Source of the DNA: Phalacrocorax aristotelis
Taxonomy: Eukaryota > Chordata > Aves > Suliformes > Phalacrocoracidae
Length of the DNA: 64,000 bases
Direction of reading: 5' to 3'
NCBI RefSeq assembly: GCF_949628215.1
Contig: NC_134276.1
Span: 68,426,233-68,490,232, forward strand
Shown here: positions 1 to 22,410 of the stretch, in pieces
Layout: every line of letters starts with the position of its first letter
Position numbering within the stretch: position 1 is the first letter of the stretch
The notes under the pieces: model-generated
Seen by the model: the letters and a program-made list of their open reading frames with translations, nothing else
The model's database searches: none
What the model was told of the DNA's origin: nothing
Program-made: the position numbers and the translations under genes

Positions 1-3000
1 AAAGCAAAAGCTGACCAAACATCGGTGATAAACTTCTTTCCTAATGCCTTGATCACATTCCTACAGTATTACTTGCAGGTGCCTAGGAATATAAACCACT
101 CTTTTGCACAGCTATATTACGGCCATCAGTCTTTTTTTGTGCTTAAAATAGAGTTGTTTCCATATGTTTTGCTGTAGCACCTTGGAATGTCTCTGCCTGA
201 ACTGTAACTACGTCTTTACAGATTATGTAAGTGTTATCTGTATTGGAATCAGAATTAATAATGTGATCGGGATGCAAAACTGGATGCGCACAGGAACCAG
301 TGGCATCGCAGTCATGGTGTACCGCTGGACTGGGTGAAAGCAGCAGCTACGAGTTCTGTTTCTTTTTGCTCACACAAAAACTGAAATGAACTCGACTCCT
401 GCAGAAGCTGGCATCTTTGGTTCCTCTCGAAGTGCAGGTGCACAAATTGGCACTTTCTTCTAAGCCACATCTAAAGAAAAATCTTGGCTCATAATGAATA
501 TGCCAAATTATTAAATTTGATAATAGGTTTAAAATATGCATAACGACTAACTCCCACCTAGGCATGTGTAAAAGGCCATCATGTTCTAGCACCAGCCTTG
601 ATTTTGCCGCAACAGGCACTACAGAACAGCGAAAGCGGCCCCATTCCCGTGCAACTCAAAGAAAATTCCCCACGCAGGCTCTGGAGCTGAAAGTGCTCAC
701 TCTTGTGCGCGGGAGAGGCTCGTGCGAGTGCGTGCGCGCGCGCACGTGTGTGTGTGCGTGCACAGCGTGGGCAACATGCCATATCCTGATGTGGGGTAGA
801 GCTGGCTGAAGCGTGACGGTGATGCTGAGTGAAGAATGGATGACTTTCCTCCTTACCGTTCCTGTGCTACATGCTGCAGTGTGGCTTCCCACCTTGGAAG
901 GCTCTGCTTCCTTTCACAGGCAGGTGAAAAACACGAGGTTAACAATACCAAGTGACTGAATGATTGATTAGGCAGAAATACTTTGATGACTTCATATTTC
1001 AGATGAAGGAAAAGAGGGAGAGGAGAGTTTGATAAAACTCGCTTAGAGAGGAGACGGGCTGAAGCTTGTTAGACAAACTGCACGCAGACAAAGCAGCACA
1101 GCTTGCCTGTGTTAACTGAAAGGCAGTGTAAGAAAAGCTATTGTTGACTTGTTGCAGCTTGCAAGAACTGCACAGAATTGCAATTGTCTATAATTGGATT
1201 TGCCAGGGGGACTGCAAGAACAGGCGTAAGCTGGACATGAAGGAAAGTGTTGGGCTACAACGCCGGCCATGTACTAGATTTCCTCCATTGTCTAGCCATG
1301 ATGAGTAAATATAAAGGTTGAGACCAAGGGTGATTCAACTTCAGTTTCATGAAAAACTGCTGAAAATTTAACAAATTATGGGTCTTTAATGTCCATTACG
1401 TGAAGGTGACACCTTCATCTACTGATATCTAGGTGCTCTACTGCTACACTGAAGTTTCTGGAGCTCATGACTAATTCTTCTTAGAAGGAAGTCTGGCAGA
1501 GAGAAGGGACCAGAGGCAAGATTTGCATAATCTGCCTTTCATTTACATAATATGAAAAGCATCTGAATTAACAAATTAGTATATTTAAAACTTTATGAAA
1601 AATCTTCTTCGGTTTGGAAAAAAAAACCAATTTTAATAAATGAATCCATTTCCTTCCAACAAATGAGGTTTAAAAGAAGTTTTACTATTGTGAAAGAAAA
1701 TTTCCTTTGAAGACATCTGCAACTCATACTTTGTGGCCACTTTAAGAGTGTACATTTCTCATTCACTACATGCAGCGGCATTTTATGTTAGGTCATACTT
1801 TTTTTCTTTTCAGAAAACATTTCTCGTAATTTGACTAACATCTATATTGCTTTGTTCTTAACCATGGAACATTTCTCAGACCATTCCAGGCTGCTTAATT
1901 TCCTGTCAAGTTTACCTGGTGGGTTTGGTTTCTCATAATATTTACTAGGTCAAAAGAATGGCACGATTAGTTCTCAGCTGCTCTAGTTGACCAACTAGCT
2001 TGTGGAGCCGTGTGCTGTGTGCACCTTACCGGGTGCCTGGGACAGCCTTTTGCCTTTAGGTCTGCTGAATTTAATTATCACTGGACTTTTTCCATAGACA
2101 GCTAATACAAAGCAGGAGGGATTTCATACCCCCTCCAAGGCAGAAGATGTTTTTCAGTGTCTGTTGATGGTAGTTGTTTGCATAACCTGCTTACTGATGA
2201 TATTAAAGATTGCTTGAGAATGAAGAGAATTCTTTCTCCCAACCCTAATATTTTTTTTTCCATTTTGGAACGCTATGCCAACACCATCCAGTATGAAAGC
2301 ATTCCGATCAACTGCCTTATTCCCAATAATATTCAGTATTGTGGGGTATTGTCAAAATATGTAAACTTATGACTTGGTTTCCTGCTTCGAAAACTTTGTG
2401 TATGACACCATCTGAAAGATTAACATTAACTTTTAAACTTAACTGTAGAATTTAGACATGGAAACTGATATTGGACAATGTCACACCTCTGCCACCATGA
2501 AGTGTTCCTTTAAGTTCTTCATTTCACTGTTTTTTGTGGATTTCCCTCTCCTCAGAATATAGATTTGGACTGACAGGGAGAATCATATGAAATGTACTGC
2601 CCAGCTAGATTGCAGGAAATTCTGATACTCCCTTTTATACAGCTTCATGGAACAGAAAGGCATTCAACACTAATATTTGTCACCTTTCCTAGGTTTTCCT
2701 GTGGTGTCATGAGGGTGGCATACCATCAGAGTTTCACAATGATCCTGCTAGTGAAGGATGCTTGTGAGAAGCGTTAATCTGATGAATCTACCAAGTGGGA
2801 CTTGGGGTCTGCAGTTGCAGATAATGGAGCAGGGGTTGTAAACAGTTTGAGTCTTCAACTGGACCCTGGAAAACTTACTGCTAACCAGGACAGATTTGTA
2901 ATACGGGAATCTGTATATAACAGTTGGCCCTCTGTGTGTGTGTCCAAAGATGCTTGAGTTTCTTCTAAGTTCATAGCCATGCAGGAGCTTTCACTTCTGC

Positions 3001-3157
3001 CCCCTCCTCTAGAGGCTGTGCAAAAATGTATTCTGTAACACAACTTTCAACGTGATAGAAATGCAATCAAGCTAAGTAAAGGCTCCGTTTACTTGGGCCA
3101 AGCTATGACTGGGCAAAGTAACTGTGGAAGTTCATGGCATTTCTTTTTTGATTGCAG
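1..3157 (+). other. EDAR intron (upstream of the stalk exon)
   Basis: I see no coding exon here. The only notable structure is an alternating purine-pyrimidine CG/TG tract at about 721-763. The stretch is called intron because the first recognisable EDAR exon at 3158 opens with a consensus acceptor and a split codon, so an upstream EDAR exon must exist to the left. Confidence 0.8.
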
Positions 3158-11027
<7,870 letters not shown>

Positions 11028-13235
11028 CGTGCCTGCCTGGGACCTGCGCTTCCACATCACCTGCGAGAACCGTGATTCCAGCAAGCACCATGTCAAAGAC
11101 TTTGGACAAAAGACCATTGATATATCTCCTACATAATCGCTCCCAGTGACCAACAGGGAGCTATTCTCTTTGACTTCCAAAAAATTGAAGTTACACATTT
11201 ACCAAAATAAGAGCAGAAATCTCCCCAAAAGCTTGGTATGAAACATGTCATTAAAGAAAATGATCATGTTGAACAGTTACCAATAATAAGTGGACACACA
11301 AACGTCCCGTTTGCAGTCTGTGTATATGTGCAGATAACCCTGCTGATACCCTTCCTGCCTGGCCTTCAAGAAAACCATTGAGTTGCCCTCTGAAACTATT
11401 CCTGTCTCTTAGGGCTTCGTTCAACAGTTTGATAGTTACAGTCAAAAGCCGTACCACAGCCACAGCGTCAATTATTACACAAGGCACGTACATTTCTATC
11501 GTCTCTAACACATTTAATATGTACCCAGTTTCATTTTCTATACTTACTACGGGTTCGTTGAATCTAGAAGTATGTGCATAGGTGTATATACAGTCCTCAG
11601 ATTAACTAACTATACTATATGAAAAAAGAGTCAACATAATTTACAGATCGAAGTGCTTCAGAACGCTGTACATAATGCACATAAACGCACTCTTGCTCCA
11701 TACTGACATTTCAGAAATTGTAAATTCAAGTTGCTGACTTGCTGAGGAAAAGCTGGTGAGCAGGTGGGCAGTAAAAGCTGGCAGTCACTCCTTGTAAGTT
11801 GAGAGCAACAAGTTCTTCTCTTCTTTAAGCTGTTCCAAAGTAAGAAGCAACGAAAAGAGCTTGTCCACTACCACGAAAAATTTATTTTTTCCAGTAGTGA
11901 CATCTATATATCAAATTATATTCCAAGCAGAGGAATTTCAGACAACAGTGGTGCATACTTGAAACTAAGAGCAAAAAGAGTAAATTTCCTTAGAGACACT
12001 TGAAATTCAGAGGAAAAAGTGTTTTTTAAATGCTATACTCTTGTAAACGTATGCCATGAGCACAGAATCCGTTGGTGAAGGTGTGGAAGGTAAAGCATTA
12101 TTGTGAGGTTACGTACAACAAAAATCGACCTTATTTTTCTCCTTTTAACTAATCTCTGATTTTAATGATTAAAAGTTCCCTAAAACTTGTTCAGACCACA
12201 AATCAGTAGCTGTTACCAAACATATTTTATTAATTTATAGCTAAAATGAGCGATGACAGATTTCAACAAGTGCAACCACTAAATCAAGATGACGTGTCAG
12301 TTACAAAGCAATACTTTTTAAATTCGAAAATGCATGATTGAACAAAATGCTATAAAAAGTATTAACTATTACCCTGAAGTTAACAAGTATTCCACCACTT
12401 AGTAACTATATCTTATCTATGATAGCATCATAATTGTGCAGAACAATTATTATCCCCCTTTAAGATCTATATTTAGTATCTTTTCAGCACTTGATTTGTA
12501 TAGCAGAGGAAGTGCCTACTGCAACATAAACCCTATCCTTCTCGTTCTTCTTCCACCATTTCCTTCATATCGTAACACACTCTTCATTAACTTGCATATA
12601 CTAAATTTGATGAGAATTTTGACTTTTAATGAAGAAGCAAGCTAGCTAATTGATGTTTAATTTAGGGGCGAAATTCTTGTTGTCTCAAAAAATCAGTGAC
12701 AAATTCATACAGATTTCAACAGGCTTCAATAAGATTTCTAGGTCTGTTGACATCTCAGCAATTTTCAACAAGATTTTCAAGACCCTGAATTTGCAGTTTA
12801 GTACTATTTCTACTAGAATAAAAAAGGGAAAGAGAAAAAAAAAAAAAAAGGGAAGATTCTATTTTTCTTGTGCCAGTGTGTAACTACAGTGTTATCAGTG
12901 GACTCTATATTTCATGTGTCATTTAATAGTACACACCATTTATTTGTTTGAAAGAAGATACAGGAATCCTCTTTTTTATGTTTATTGGGCCATGAAATGT
13001 TAGGGTCTTGAAATCGATGGTGCCAATGTGAACACAGACTATTTAACGTTATTTTATTTAGTATACAGTATTTTTATTGTTTCACAGAAGATGTACAGGA
13101 ATGAAAAAAATTTCCTGTAGATCTTGCCAAAACTTTCTTCCTAATAATTTTTTAATGCTGTATATATAACTTATTATATTGTAAAGTATGAACATAAAAT
13201 ATGCTAATAAAAGAAAGAGGTCAAACACAGTTATA
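11028..13235 (+). other. EDAR: EDAR 3' UTR (probable extent)
   Basis: Non-coding, AT-rich sequence after the EDAR stop codon. AATAAA signals lie at 12817-12822 and 13206-13211; the second marks the likely main end near 13.23 kb. An ATTAAA at about 11250 could give a short form. The 3' boundary is inferred from these signals only. Confidence 0.6.
13206..13211 (+). terminator. Candidate EDAR polyadenylation signal AATAAA
   Basis: A canonical hexamer about 2.2 kb after the stop codon, at the edge of an AT-rich stretch. It is the last AATAAA in a plausible UTR. An alternative hexamer lies at 12817. Confidence 0.5.
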
Positions 13236-16200
13236 TTAGCCATTTCTTTGACTAAATCATATATTGCCTTATAAATCTGTAATTAAATGAGTTAGCCAAG
13301 GGCTAGCAGGCACATTCCTGTGTATGGGAGTGTCTAGGTAACACACATGAAGGAATCATAGCACTCCCGTGGGATACTGCTTCTCTGCATCACACTTTGG
13401 AAACTTTGAAGTAGAAACCATTCTTCCTTTGTCAATATAGTTTTGGTTCAATGTTTCACCTTGTAGGAGCTCTGGAAATGCCAAACTCCCAGCAACTCCT
13501 TGGAGAAACTGTCTGTAAGTTATTATATATTTACTGAGAGCTGGTACACACCGTGAGACGGGCGAGTAATCTCACAGTAGCATTACTCTCTCATTAACGT
13601 GTTCTCAATTTGCATTCCCAAATTAGCAGTACTACATGACTTTATCAGAGATCTTAACTGGAAACTTCCACTGCATGACAGGGACAATTATGTTCATCTG
13701 ATCTTAGGCTGCACTGGTAAGACCGCCAGCAGAACCGCTAGCTTCTAAAAAAACAGAGCACCAAGTTGCATTTCCCCCAGGCCCTGATGACTAAGCTAAG
13801 ACTTTTCAGAGTATTTCATACAGATCAAACATTCTCTAAGTGGAAGAAACACTGTCCTACTTTAAAAACAGTTTGGGATTTTGTTTATTCAGATTCATTT
13901 GTTGGTTTCAGCATGATGACTATGTTCTCGTTCCATCAACGATTAAAGGAGAGAAAGGCTCCAGAAACTGCAACGAAAGCTTTGAGTTTGCCAGATGGTT
14001 GGGAGGAACCACTGTTCTGAGTTTCACTTTACTGTCGTCTTTTTACTCCCTGCACTATACGTGCAGGAGTTAACACAGCGGGAAGCACACTCCAACAGGC
14101 ATTGCTGCATCTAAACGTGTCACTGCCTGAAAGGCTTGAGCATTCTCTGCTTCAATGTGCTTATGGACAATCATCCAAAGGAGGAACTTTGGCTTCTTAC
14201 ATTTAACTTGGCAAAGCACAAACTCAGATCGGAATAAAATACCCACGTCCTTCCATTGTGCAAAAGGTTGAAACAAAACACAGAAACATAAAAAAACAAA
14301 CCACCTGAGAGCTTCTGTGGGATGTCGCCTTTGTTTCAATTTTTCCTTCTTGCTTTTTCAATTGTTCATTCATGTGCAGTGCTTCCAGCACACTGGGGTG
14401 TACCTCTGCAAACACAGGTGTCTGCAGTGAGATTCATCTTGCGCTGAAGCAGACATCTAAAATGATCAAGACGGCTGCATCCTCAAACTATAGGCTATAG
14501 TGTCTCTAGACTGTAACAAGGACCTGGAGTGACAAGCTCTGATGTAAATATTTATTCTACAGTTGTCAGAGGTTAGATGAGTTGAATCCTACCAAGTAAC
14601 CAATGAACTTCAGGTGTGTGACTGTATTTCAGCTCAGTAACATCTCTGAAACAGCTACAGCCAGCAAGTGTCGAAGAAGATGAATGTGAAAATATTATAA
14701 ATTATGTTGATTGGTGTTCTGTTTTGGGGAATTATTGGATCAGACGAATGCTTACGGTGTACTTAAGGTTAATTTCTCTGGCATTGTATAATAATGTTCT
14801 TAGTATTTACAGCAAGTTTGGCTCATATAAGGTTAGAGTAAAGCTACGATTGATTCTGCCGTCCTAAGTACGACACGGAATCTGCAACAGGAAGTTAAAG
14901 AGAAGGTTCTGAATTTTCATGTAAGAATGTTAAAGATTTTAACCTGTTGCAGTGACTTTACCTCACATGTAAGCACACTTCTTACCACACAGTCTTAAAC
15001 CAAACTCACTTCAACAATCCAAACTCTGAAGAAAACATGACTACCCTTGCTTACAAGTGGCTCTTTACCTCTCCGGCAAGCAGTTGATCATCTACAGACT
15101 GTCTTCTTCAGAGCAAAATATGCATCTGGCTTTTGGTGTGAAGCCAATTTATATTTTTGCTTTTAGAAAACGATTTTTTTTTTCAGCTCCTGGCAGCACT
15201 TCTTTAGGAAACACTCGTTATCTTGGTCTGAGCTTTTTAACCTAATGCTGAAAGACCAGACTCAACAGGGGGAAAAAATGGTTGCTTACATTAGCGTATG
15301 TGCTCAGGTAGAGTGATTTCAACTTGACTAACCCGTAAAATGTCTTTATACAGCTACAGATCCACTTTGATCATCCCTGGAAGTTTCTTGTCTTACTCAT
15401 TACAACAAATGCCACACAATCTAGGAGTTTTTATCCTAGTGATAAAAAAAAAAAAAAAAAAAAAAAATCACAGTTACGTATTATTACAATATTATATTCC
15501 TTTAAAAGGCTGCATTTTACATCAGAGTGGAAAGGCTACTGTTTTACCTTGTCTTGATTACTATAAACAGTCTCAGGCTTTTCCTGTGGACAGAAGAAAA
15601 CCTGTGCCTTCCTTCAGAGCAAAGGAGCATGCCAGCAGCAAGAGGAGCTTCAAGAAAGCAAGGTGGGAAGGGCTCGGAGACACAGTGAGAAAGCAGGGAC
15701 TCTGCAGCACAGCAGGGAATGGGAGACCACTGGTAAGGGCAGGTACAGGACAAGGCCTCAAGTAGTTACAATGTAAATTAGATGAATGTTTATGGGATTT
15801 AGAGGAGACAGGCAGAATTTGCTGCAAACAGAAAGTTATTAGAGTTGGAATAAAATTTAAGACCCACCCCTTAAGGGAACGAGCAGGTCAGGGAGAAAAT
15901 AATCAACAAAACCCTTTATTTCCTTTTTGATGTGCTTTTTTTTTTTTCCTTAAAAGATAATTGTTCTCCTTTATACTCTGATAAAACCCAGCTTTCAAGG
16001 TGAAAAGACCATTTCAGTCCTTGGAAATGCTTACTGAAAACAAAAGACTTCAAAAGATTCACACAAAGCTCTGGTCAGCTCAAGGTTTTGCTGCAAGGAC
16101 TTCTACAAGCCACATTAAGGACACTGTAAAAATAGCATTAGGGCTTTTTTCTTTTGTTTTGTATCAGCAGGCCCTACTAGAGGGAGCACTTAGCTGGGTG

Positions 16201-19200
16201 TCTACAGATAAACCTATTCCCAACTCCGCCACTAGCCTTTTGGGTGACTTTGTGGAAAGTTCCTCCCAGGCAAGATTAATACTTATTACCTTGCAAGACG
16301 TTTCCCACCTAATCCCAGTTTCCTAGCCTGGCCAGTATCGTCCCAGTTTTCCCTTAGAGATACTTGCCGGACTTTGCAGACTCTCTCTAATCTTAGGTTG
16401 CAGTCAGGAACTGCCTTCTATATAGTGTTTGGTATTTGATGGACCTGGTCTGATGACATTAGTAAAAAGAAATGATAGAGGTAAGATGGGCTGGAAAGGA
16501 TGGGTCTCTGGTTTGCACCATAAAGCGCCATCAGCTGGCTGCCTCCATATTCTATAATTTAGAATCATTAATCCATTATCCACGAACAAGAAGATAACAT
16601 GTTGAAATTCCCAGAGCTAAAAAGGCATCCCATTTTAATATCTCCCCATTGAACTCAAAGCCTCATACATTTTAGAAGTCCTGCTTTATTATAAGGAGGG
16701 TGTATTTAAGAGGTGGGAAAAAACCTTACTGTTGCAGGTGAAAATCATGACCCAGAGGTAAACCAATAATTCCTGTATGCAGAAGTCATTCTTCTGCAAG
16801 CAACCTCTATACTCCTCTGTGATAATGAAAAGCAAAGAGAGCCCATGCCTTTATTATGTATTGATAAGCTTCCTAGTACATATTCCAGTAAATATATTAA
16901 TATAAACAGGGTAAGAATGCACTGTCTGTCTATACCTAGTTCTAGACACATAATATTGCATATATATTCTATTTCCCCTACACCGAAATAAGCTCTTTTG
17001 ACTGTTTCTTGTGATATGATTTATAATGCATAGCACCTGTTACCTCAAGCATTAATTTATCACTATCAACCACTCTTCAAGGACAGAAAAGCATTGATTC
17101 CTTTTTGCCAGTGTTCTGTGAAACTAGACTGTCTGAATACTTATATTATGGAAGAATGATAAGAAACCTTTGCATCCTCTACTGCAGAAGACGCCAGTGA
17201 TTAGCTGTTATACAGGTCACACACAGGCATCTCATTTGTCCGTCACCTTTTTTTTTTTTTTAAAAAAAAGGTAAATTATTTTTTCACAGTTGGTGAGAGA
17301 GGCTGCTTTAAAAACAAGCTTGTAATACGATTCAAGTTAGTATTGCAAGACAGTTCAGGAATACACAATGATTTTCCAATTTAGTCCACCACATAGAGGT
17401 AAATGAAAAATCAGGAGGAGGTAACACCAAAGACAGATTAGTAGAAAGACAACTGAAACAGGAAGGCAGCAGAGTTAGGCACCTGTTTCTGGAATTTGGC
17501 ATTGGTGCGCAAGGTTGCTGTGAAAAAAAAAATCAAAAAATCATAGTCACACTTCAGTGTGGAGGAGGACAAACCAGGAAGACATCAAACTGCTACATTT
17601 TGGGAAGGACCGTGGAACAGAGAAATTCTGCTTATTTGCATTTGTTATATAAATAGCTCTTGAATCCACATATTAGAATCCTGTTTCTTCTGAAGGACAA
17701 AAACCAGTCTGGCAACACTAGTTATCTCTGACCTTCTTCAAAGGCATACTACTTTCCCAAAGAGTTGGTGTGTGGGTGGAATATTATCCTCCCCTTGGAA
17801 CTCTTGCACCATATAACGCTTTTTTTTTCCCTGTAAACTGGATAGGTTATTTTTACTTCTTTTCCCCATAACTAACTGCACCGAGGATACCATTTTATGG
17901 AGCCGAAGATAACCTTAAAGTAAACTAATTAATAGGAATGTTATTGTATGCTGAGCTTTCATAGCTACTGTTGTTAGCAGTATCCTGGCCACTGAGTTTA
18001 CAGCCCTTACTTGTGTATGCCTACCAGAGCAGTTACTTACAATGAAGTTGCAGTGATCAGAGAGATGTGGTTTATTCAGGGAAATATTCCTTGGGACCAG
18101 TCTAAATATCCTCCAGCAATGGTCACAGAGATAACTGGTTTTGGAGGGAAAAAAAAAAAGCTTCTTGGATCTCTTTTTCTCAGGTAATCTCTCAGTGCGA
18201 CTTTAGAATGTCTCGTGAGTTACGTCTTGTTAAATTTCGACTCAGGACCATTCACTCAATAAAAGTAGCTACAAGCAAGTAAACAGTAAGTGGTTTTGTT
18301 TGAAGTTATGTCTTCTGGTAGTGATCAGGTAGTCATAAATATACAAGACACTTGCTTTCAAAATCATGTGAAAACTGAAAGTCTAATAAGCAGCAATATT
18401 CCTAACCATGGTCAGAAGATGGCATTAAAGGCTTTCATCAGCCCAAAATGCGTCTATTTTTGACAATGGATAGCAGTGGTTTTGACACTGCACGCTACAA
18501 CTGTCCGTGTAACATAGAAAGATACCTTTGCCCATCGTAGCGTTTCTCAGGGGAATGTCAAACGTAGGATCACAACAATGCACAGCACTATTACTTTTTA
18601 AAATAATTTTTGTGAATTTTAAGAACACGTGAGATTATATCACTAAGAGGAGCACAAGGGGTCACTGCTTTGCCACCGCAGTTCCTCTAACCATTTGGAA
18701 AGTGGGAGTTTACCAAATTGTTTCATAGATCAGATTTTCAGACTTTCTGGGCTAAATCTAAATCTGCTATCCTGAAGATAAATGCTTTCTATCAGACCAT
18801 CAATCCCTGAAGTTGTATAAGTTTTAGGTGAAAAATTCAGTATATAATTAAACGATCCAGTGTCATAGCTCTGAATTATGAGGTCTGCGTACAGCTCCTT
18901 TTAAATGTGGTCCAGTAAATTAAATCATATATTTTAGACATTGATGCTGATCGTGAATAAAACTTCTTCAAAAACTTGTTGCCTTCAGCATACTTTCACC
19001 TTTCAGGTTAATTTATCTGCTACAAGCAATTTTTCCCCATAATATATTAAACTCTGTTATATAACATTTAAAAAGTTGCAAGCCAGTCATGTGCAGGAGA
19101 ACTGGAAGATAACTTTGAAATCCCACTTCGAGAGACAGACCTTTTATCAGCTGGTAAAAGTCACAAATACGAAGAAACAGAGCTCAACCGTGCAGGCTGG

Positions 19201-22200
19201 GTAATGTTAGCCTACTTTACTTAGATATGCCAAGCTGCAAATACAACTGTCCCCTGTCCAGGGAACGATCTTTCTTACAGATTTGCCGAATCTAGACTTC
19301 GTAGATTGGGTCTAAAACATCATCTTGCCCACATATCAATAGGAAACCTTGGATAAACAGCAAGGGCAATCACAATTCTACAATAGATGGGTTTGTTAAA
19401 AAAAAAAAAAAGTATTTCCCTTCAAGTTTGGTAGCCTTTTCTGGGATGAAAACTATCCTAACATAAGTAGGTGCAATATTCTTGTTGACTTTCCCAGTGA
19501 GGACTCCCACAGCTGTTCCAAAACCCAGCAACATAAAATTGTGGGTCAATTCTTCACCTCCCTTTGAAGTGACAGGTTGTGACTACCAGAAACTTTCTTC
19601 ATCTCATGCCAGTGGTGGTAGCTAGTTGTTTCCGGAGACCTACACGCAAGCAAGACATGGCAGATTATAGCTAGTTTGAAGCTACATGTTCTGACTGATC
19701 AGCTGGCTGCTGCCAGAAAGCTTGAGTCCATCTTTCTTTTCCGTGCAAGTATTCATAAGGTCTCTCCTCCGCAAATTCTCTCAAAAAAATGGTTGGAAAT
19801 GAATATTCTCTTGCCTGCTGCCAAATCTGGTGGGTGGCACATTCAAAACAGCGTTTTCTTTTTCAGGAGTGCAGACAGACAGTGATCACATAAACCATGT
19901 TTCCTTAGGGAATTGGGAACCACAGGAAATAGCTGGAGTTACAGTTACCTTTTTCAAATGTCTCTTGTTGTAGACAGTCTTCTGAGAGTAGGATAAAGTA
20001 GTTTAAATCCATACTCATATTACCGTACCCCAATGCTGCAAAAGCAGAAAACCCTCAGGAAATTCTAGATTTCATCTGAGAAGGCAAGACTATATGAAGA
20101 GATGCCCAAAGCGTAGCCAATTTGGCAGAAATCTATCCTTCCCAAACCAAATCCACAAAAGGCAGCAGGGAACACAACCGACTCCCTGCAGAGGCTGCCA
20201 AGGTCACTCAGGGGAATGATAACAGGATGGGGCTGTTTGAGCAAGGCCACAACACAGACTGTGGTGTGGACAACCGGCGTGGGCTGGCCCACAAGGTCAA
20301 TGTTCAAGACAGTGCAACAAGCAGGTGCGTACAAAATTTGATTTACCAAATATTTAGAAGCAGGAATATAGAAATAACTGTGATTATGGTACAATATTTA
20401 GCCTGGTACCTACTTCTGCCTGTTAATGACAAAGGCAAGCTAGGTTATCTATGCTTCTAACGTAGACACCATTATTAGTTAGCTTAGTTACTCTAGATAA
20501 TCACTTACAAATTGAAACCGAATAGAGCTAAAATATCAATTTCAGTTTATTATTTCCAATCATTTAGTTCCATTTTTCATAGACTGACATTTTACTTTCC
20601 TTGAAGCCTCTGATCCTGAAATCATATTATTGTAAAACGATCTTTTCACTTGTATTTATAGACCACATGTCCCATAAAACCATGTATGTTTAAAGATGTA
20701 ATCCAACATAAACTGAAAATCTGATAGCAAATAAAACCAATTCCTAATTCATCACTGTTTCACCTTTCTAGTTATTAGGAGGCTTCATAAATATTTCTGC
20801 ATTAACATGGCATGGTTTGTATTCCTTAAAGATTTTCACTGAAAAGTTTTATGACAATGTACTATGGAACTACTATAAGTTGTCAACAACGGGCTTCAAA
20901 AAAGTTAATTTCTACTTAATTTCACAAGTCTAGCCTCCATATGACTTTATAGAGCGTATTTTTGACTTTTGGTTATTACACAAGAATTACTACCCTGAGT
21001 CAAAAATCATATGCAGATTTTGGAACTTTAACTTTTTTATTTATAGAAGTATCTATTCTTCACAAGACACTTTGTATTAATTTGTACAATACATTTATTT
21101 CTTTATTTCTGATACTTTTTATGTTTACTGTAATATGAATGTGAAATCAAGAACCTGTATTTTTCCTCACAGCTCAGTTAAAATTTACTTAAGATCAAAA
21201 TCATTAGTTTCATCCTAAGTTCATAAATTTAATTACATTAATATTTAACAGATTCAAAAAACCCTATTTTTTGCATTTTAAGAGAAACATTCTACATCTT
21301 AAAAACTCAAAATTAACAGTGAGTCATCTTCTCAGACCATAAACACTACTGCAAATAAAACACAAGGTACCAACAGTAAAGCTAGACCATACTCTATGTA
21401 CCTCTTCTACTGCATTACCTTTGCCGTTATTAGATGAACACATTGTGTTAAACTGGTACCACAGGGAAGATTGGTAGATTAACAAACAGCAGCATGAAGG
21501 GCTGAGAGCCAAGAGCACAACCAATGCTCCAGTGGATTTAGGAAACCTAACGACTTTCTATAGCTTTTTTTTGTTTATTAATCTTCTAGTATTTTTAATG
21601 ACCAAGTAGGCAGAGCAGCTCAAGGACTGGGAACACACTTTCTAAACAAGTGGATTTTGTCTCCAGCCAAAAGTATATGCAAGCTTTTGCACTGCTGGTA
21701 AGTCTGACAGAAAACCAAAACTACAGATTAAGAAGTACTTATTCCAAAACATAATCGATTGTCAGCAAAGGCTTTTAGCTATGATCAGTACTATTTAAAA
21801 ATTACCTAGAGCTGGTCTCCTGCCCAAAGAGTACACACTGCCTACTCTCTCTTCCAGACACACTTGGTGCCAAATCTGGTGTAGACTCCTTTCATAGGAG
21901 ACCTTGTCAGAAATTTAAGTCAAATTGCTAGAAAACTATTTGCAGTTAGAATTCAACTTCAAAGACTCAGTTCAAAGACTTCTGGTAAAAAAATACAAAG
22001 GAAAATCAAGGAAAAAAAGTATGAAAATGAGAAGTAAACCTCTCTGAGGTTTTATGCTGACTGACGGCATTAGTCAAAGAATAACTTACAGCAGATCTTT
22101 AAATTTTAACTGCAGTTTCAATTTACAATTAGAGAGTTTCAGTAGCTACAATACAAATCAGAAATGGAAGACTAAGCTGAATTTTTAAAAAGTATCTTAT

Positions 22201-22380
22201 TTCCTATGTGTAAGAACTTCTTAACACTGAACTGTGGCAGGCAAAAAATATATTCATCACACTCAGAAATGCGGGTACTAAGATACAATAATAATTCAAT
22301 ACAATCAGGATTGTATTGTAAATTAATACAAAATACAGCAGAAACAATAAAATGTAATAATTTTACAATAGGGATTACTG
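13236..22380. other. EDAR-CCDC138 tail-to-tail intergenic region
   Basis: About 9 kb without a supported gene. It includes a 24-nt A run at 15444-15467, other short A/T tracts, and several unrelated open frames under 145 codons with no recognisable domain or splice context. The right-hand part could belong to a long CCDC138 3' UTR, which sequence alone cannot settle. Confidence 0.6.
15444..15467. repeat. Poly(A) run, 24 nt
   Basis: An uninterrupted A tract in intergenic DNA. It is not preceded by a recognisable retrogene, so I treat it as simple sequence. Confidence 0.85.
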
Positions 22381-22404
22381 TTGCCAGGCATTTTAAGAAA
22401 AGTT

Positions 22405-22410
22405 TTTATT
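22405..22410 (-). terminator. Candidate CCDC138 polyadenylation signal
   Basis: TTTATT on the + strand is AATAAA on the minus strand, about 640 nt downstream of the CCDC138 stop codon. It is the nearest canonical hexamer I found, so a 3' UTR of about 0.65 kb is plausible. No transcript evidence is available here. Confidence 0.4.

Noticed and set aside
15340-15765. 141-codon + strand open frame
   Set aside because: It spans a 24-nt poly(A) run (poly-Lys) with no recognisable domain, no splice context and no homology I recall.
16000-16326. 108-codon + strand open frame
   Set aside because: The peptide is unrecognised, in intergenic DNA, with no promoter or poly(A) pairing. It is within chance expectation.
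20065-20460. Open frames of 112 (+) and 109 (-) codons over the same DNA
   Set aside because: Openness on both strands comes from local composition. Neither peptide resembles a known family to me.
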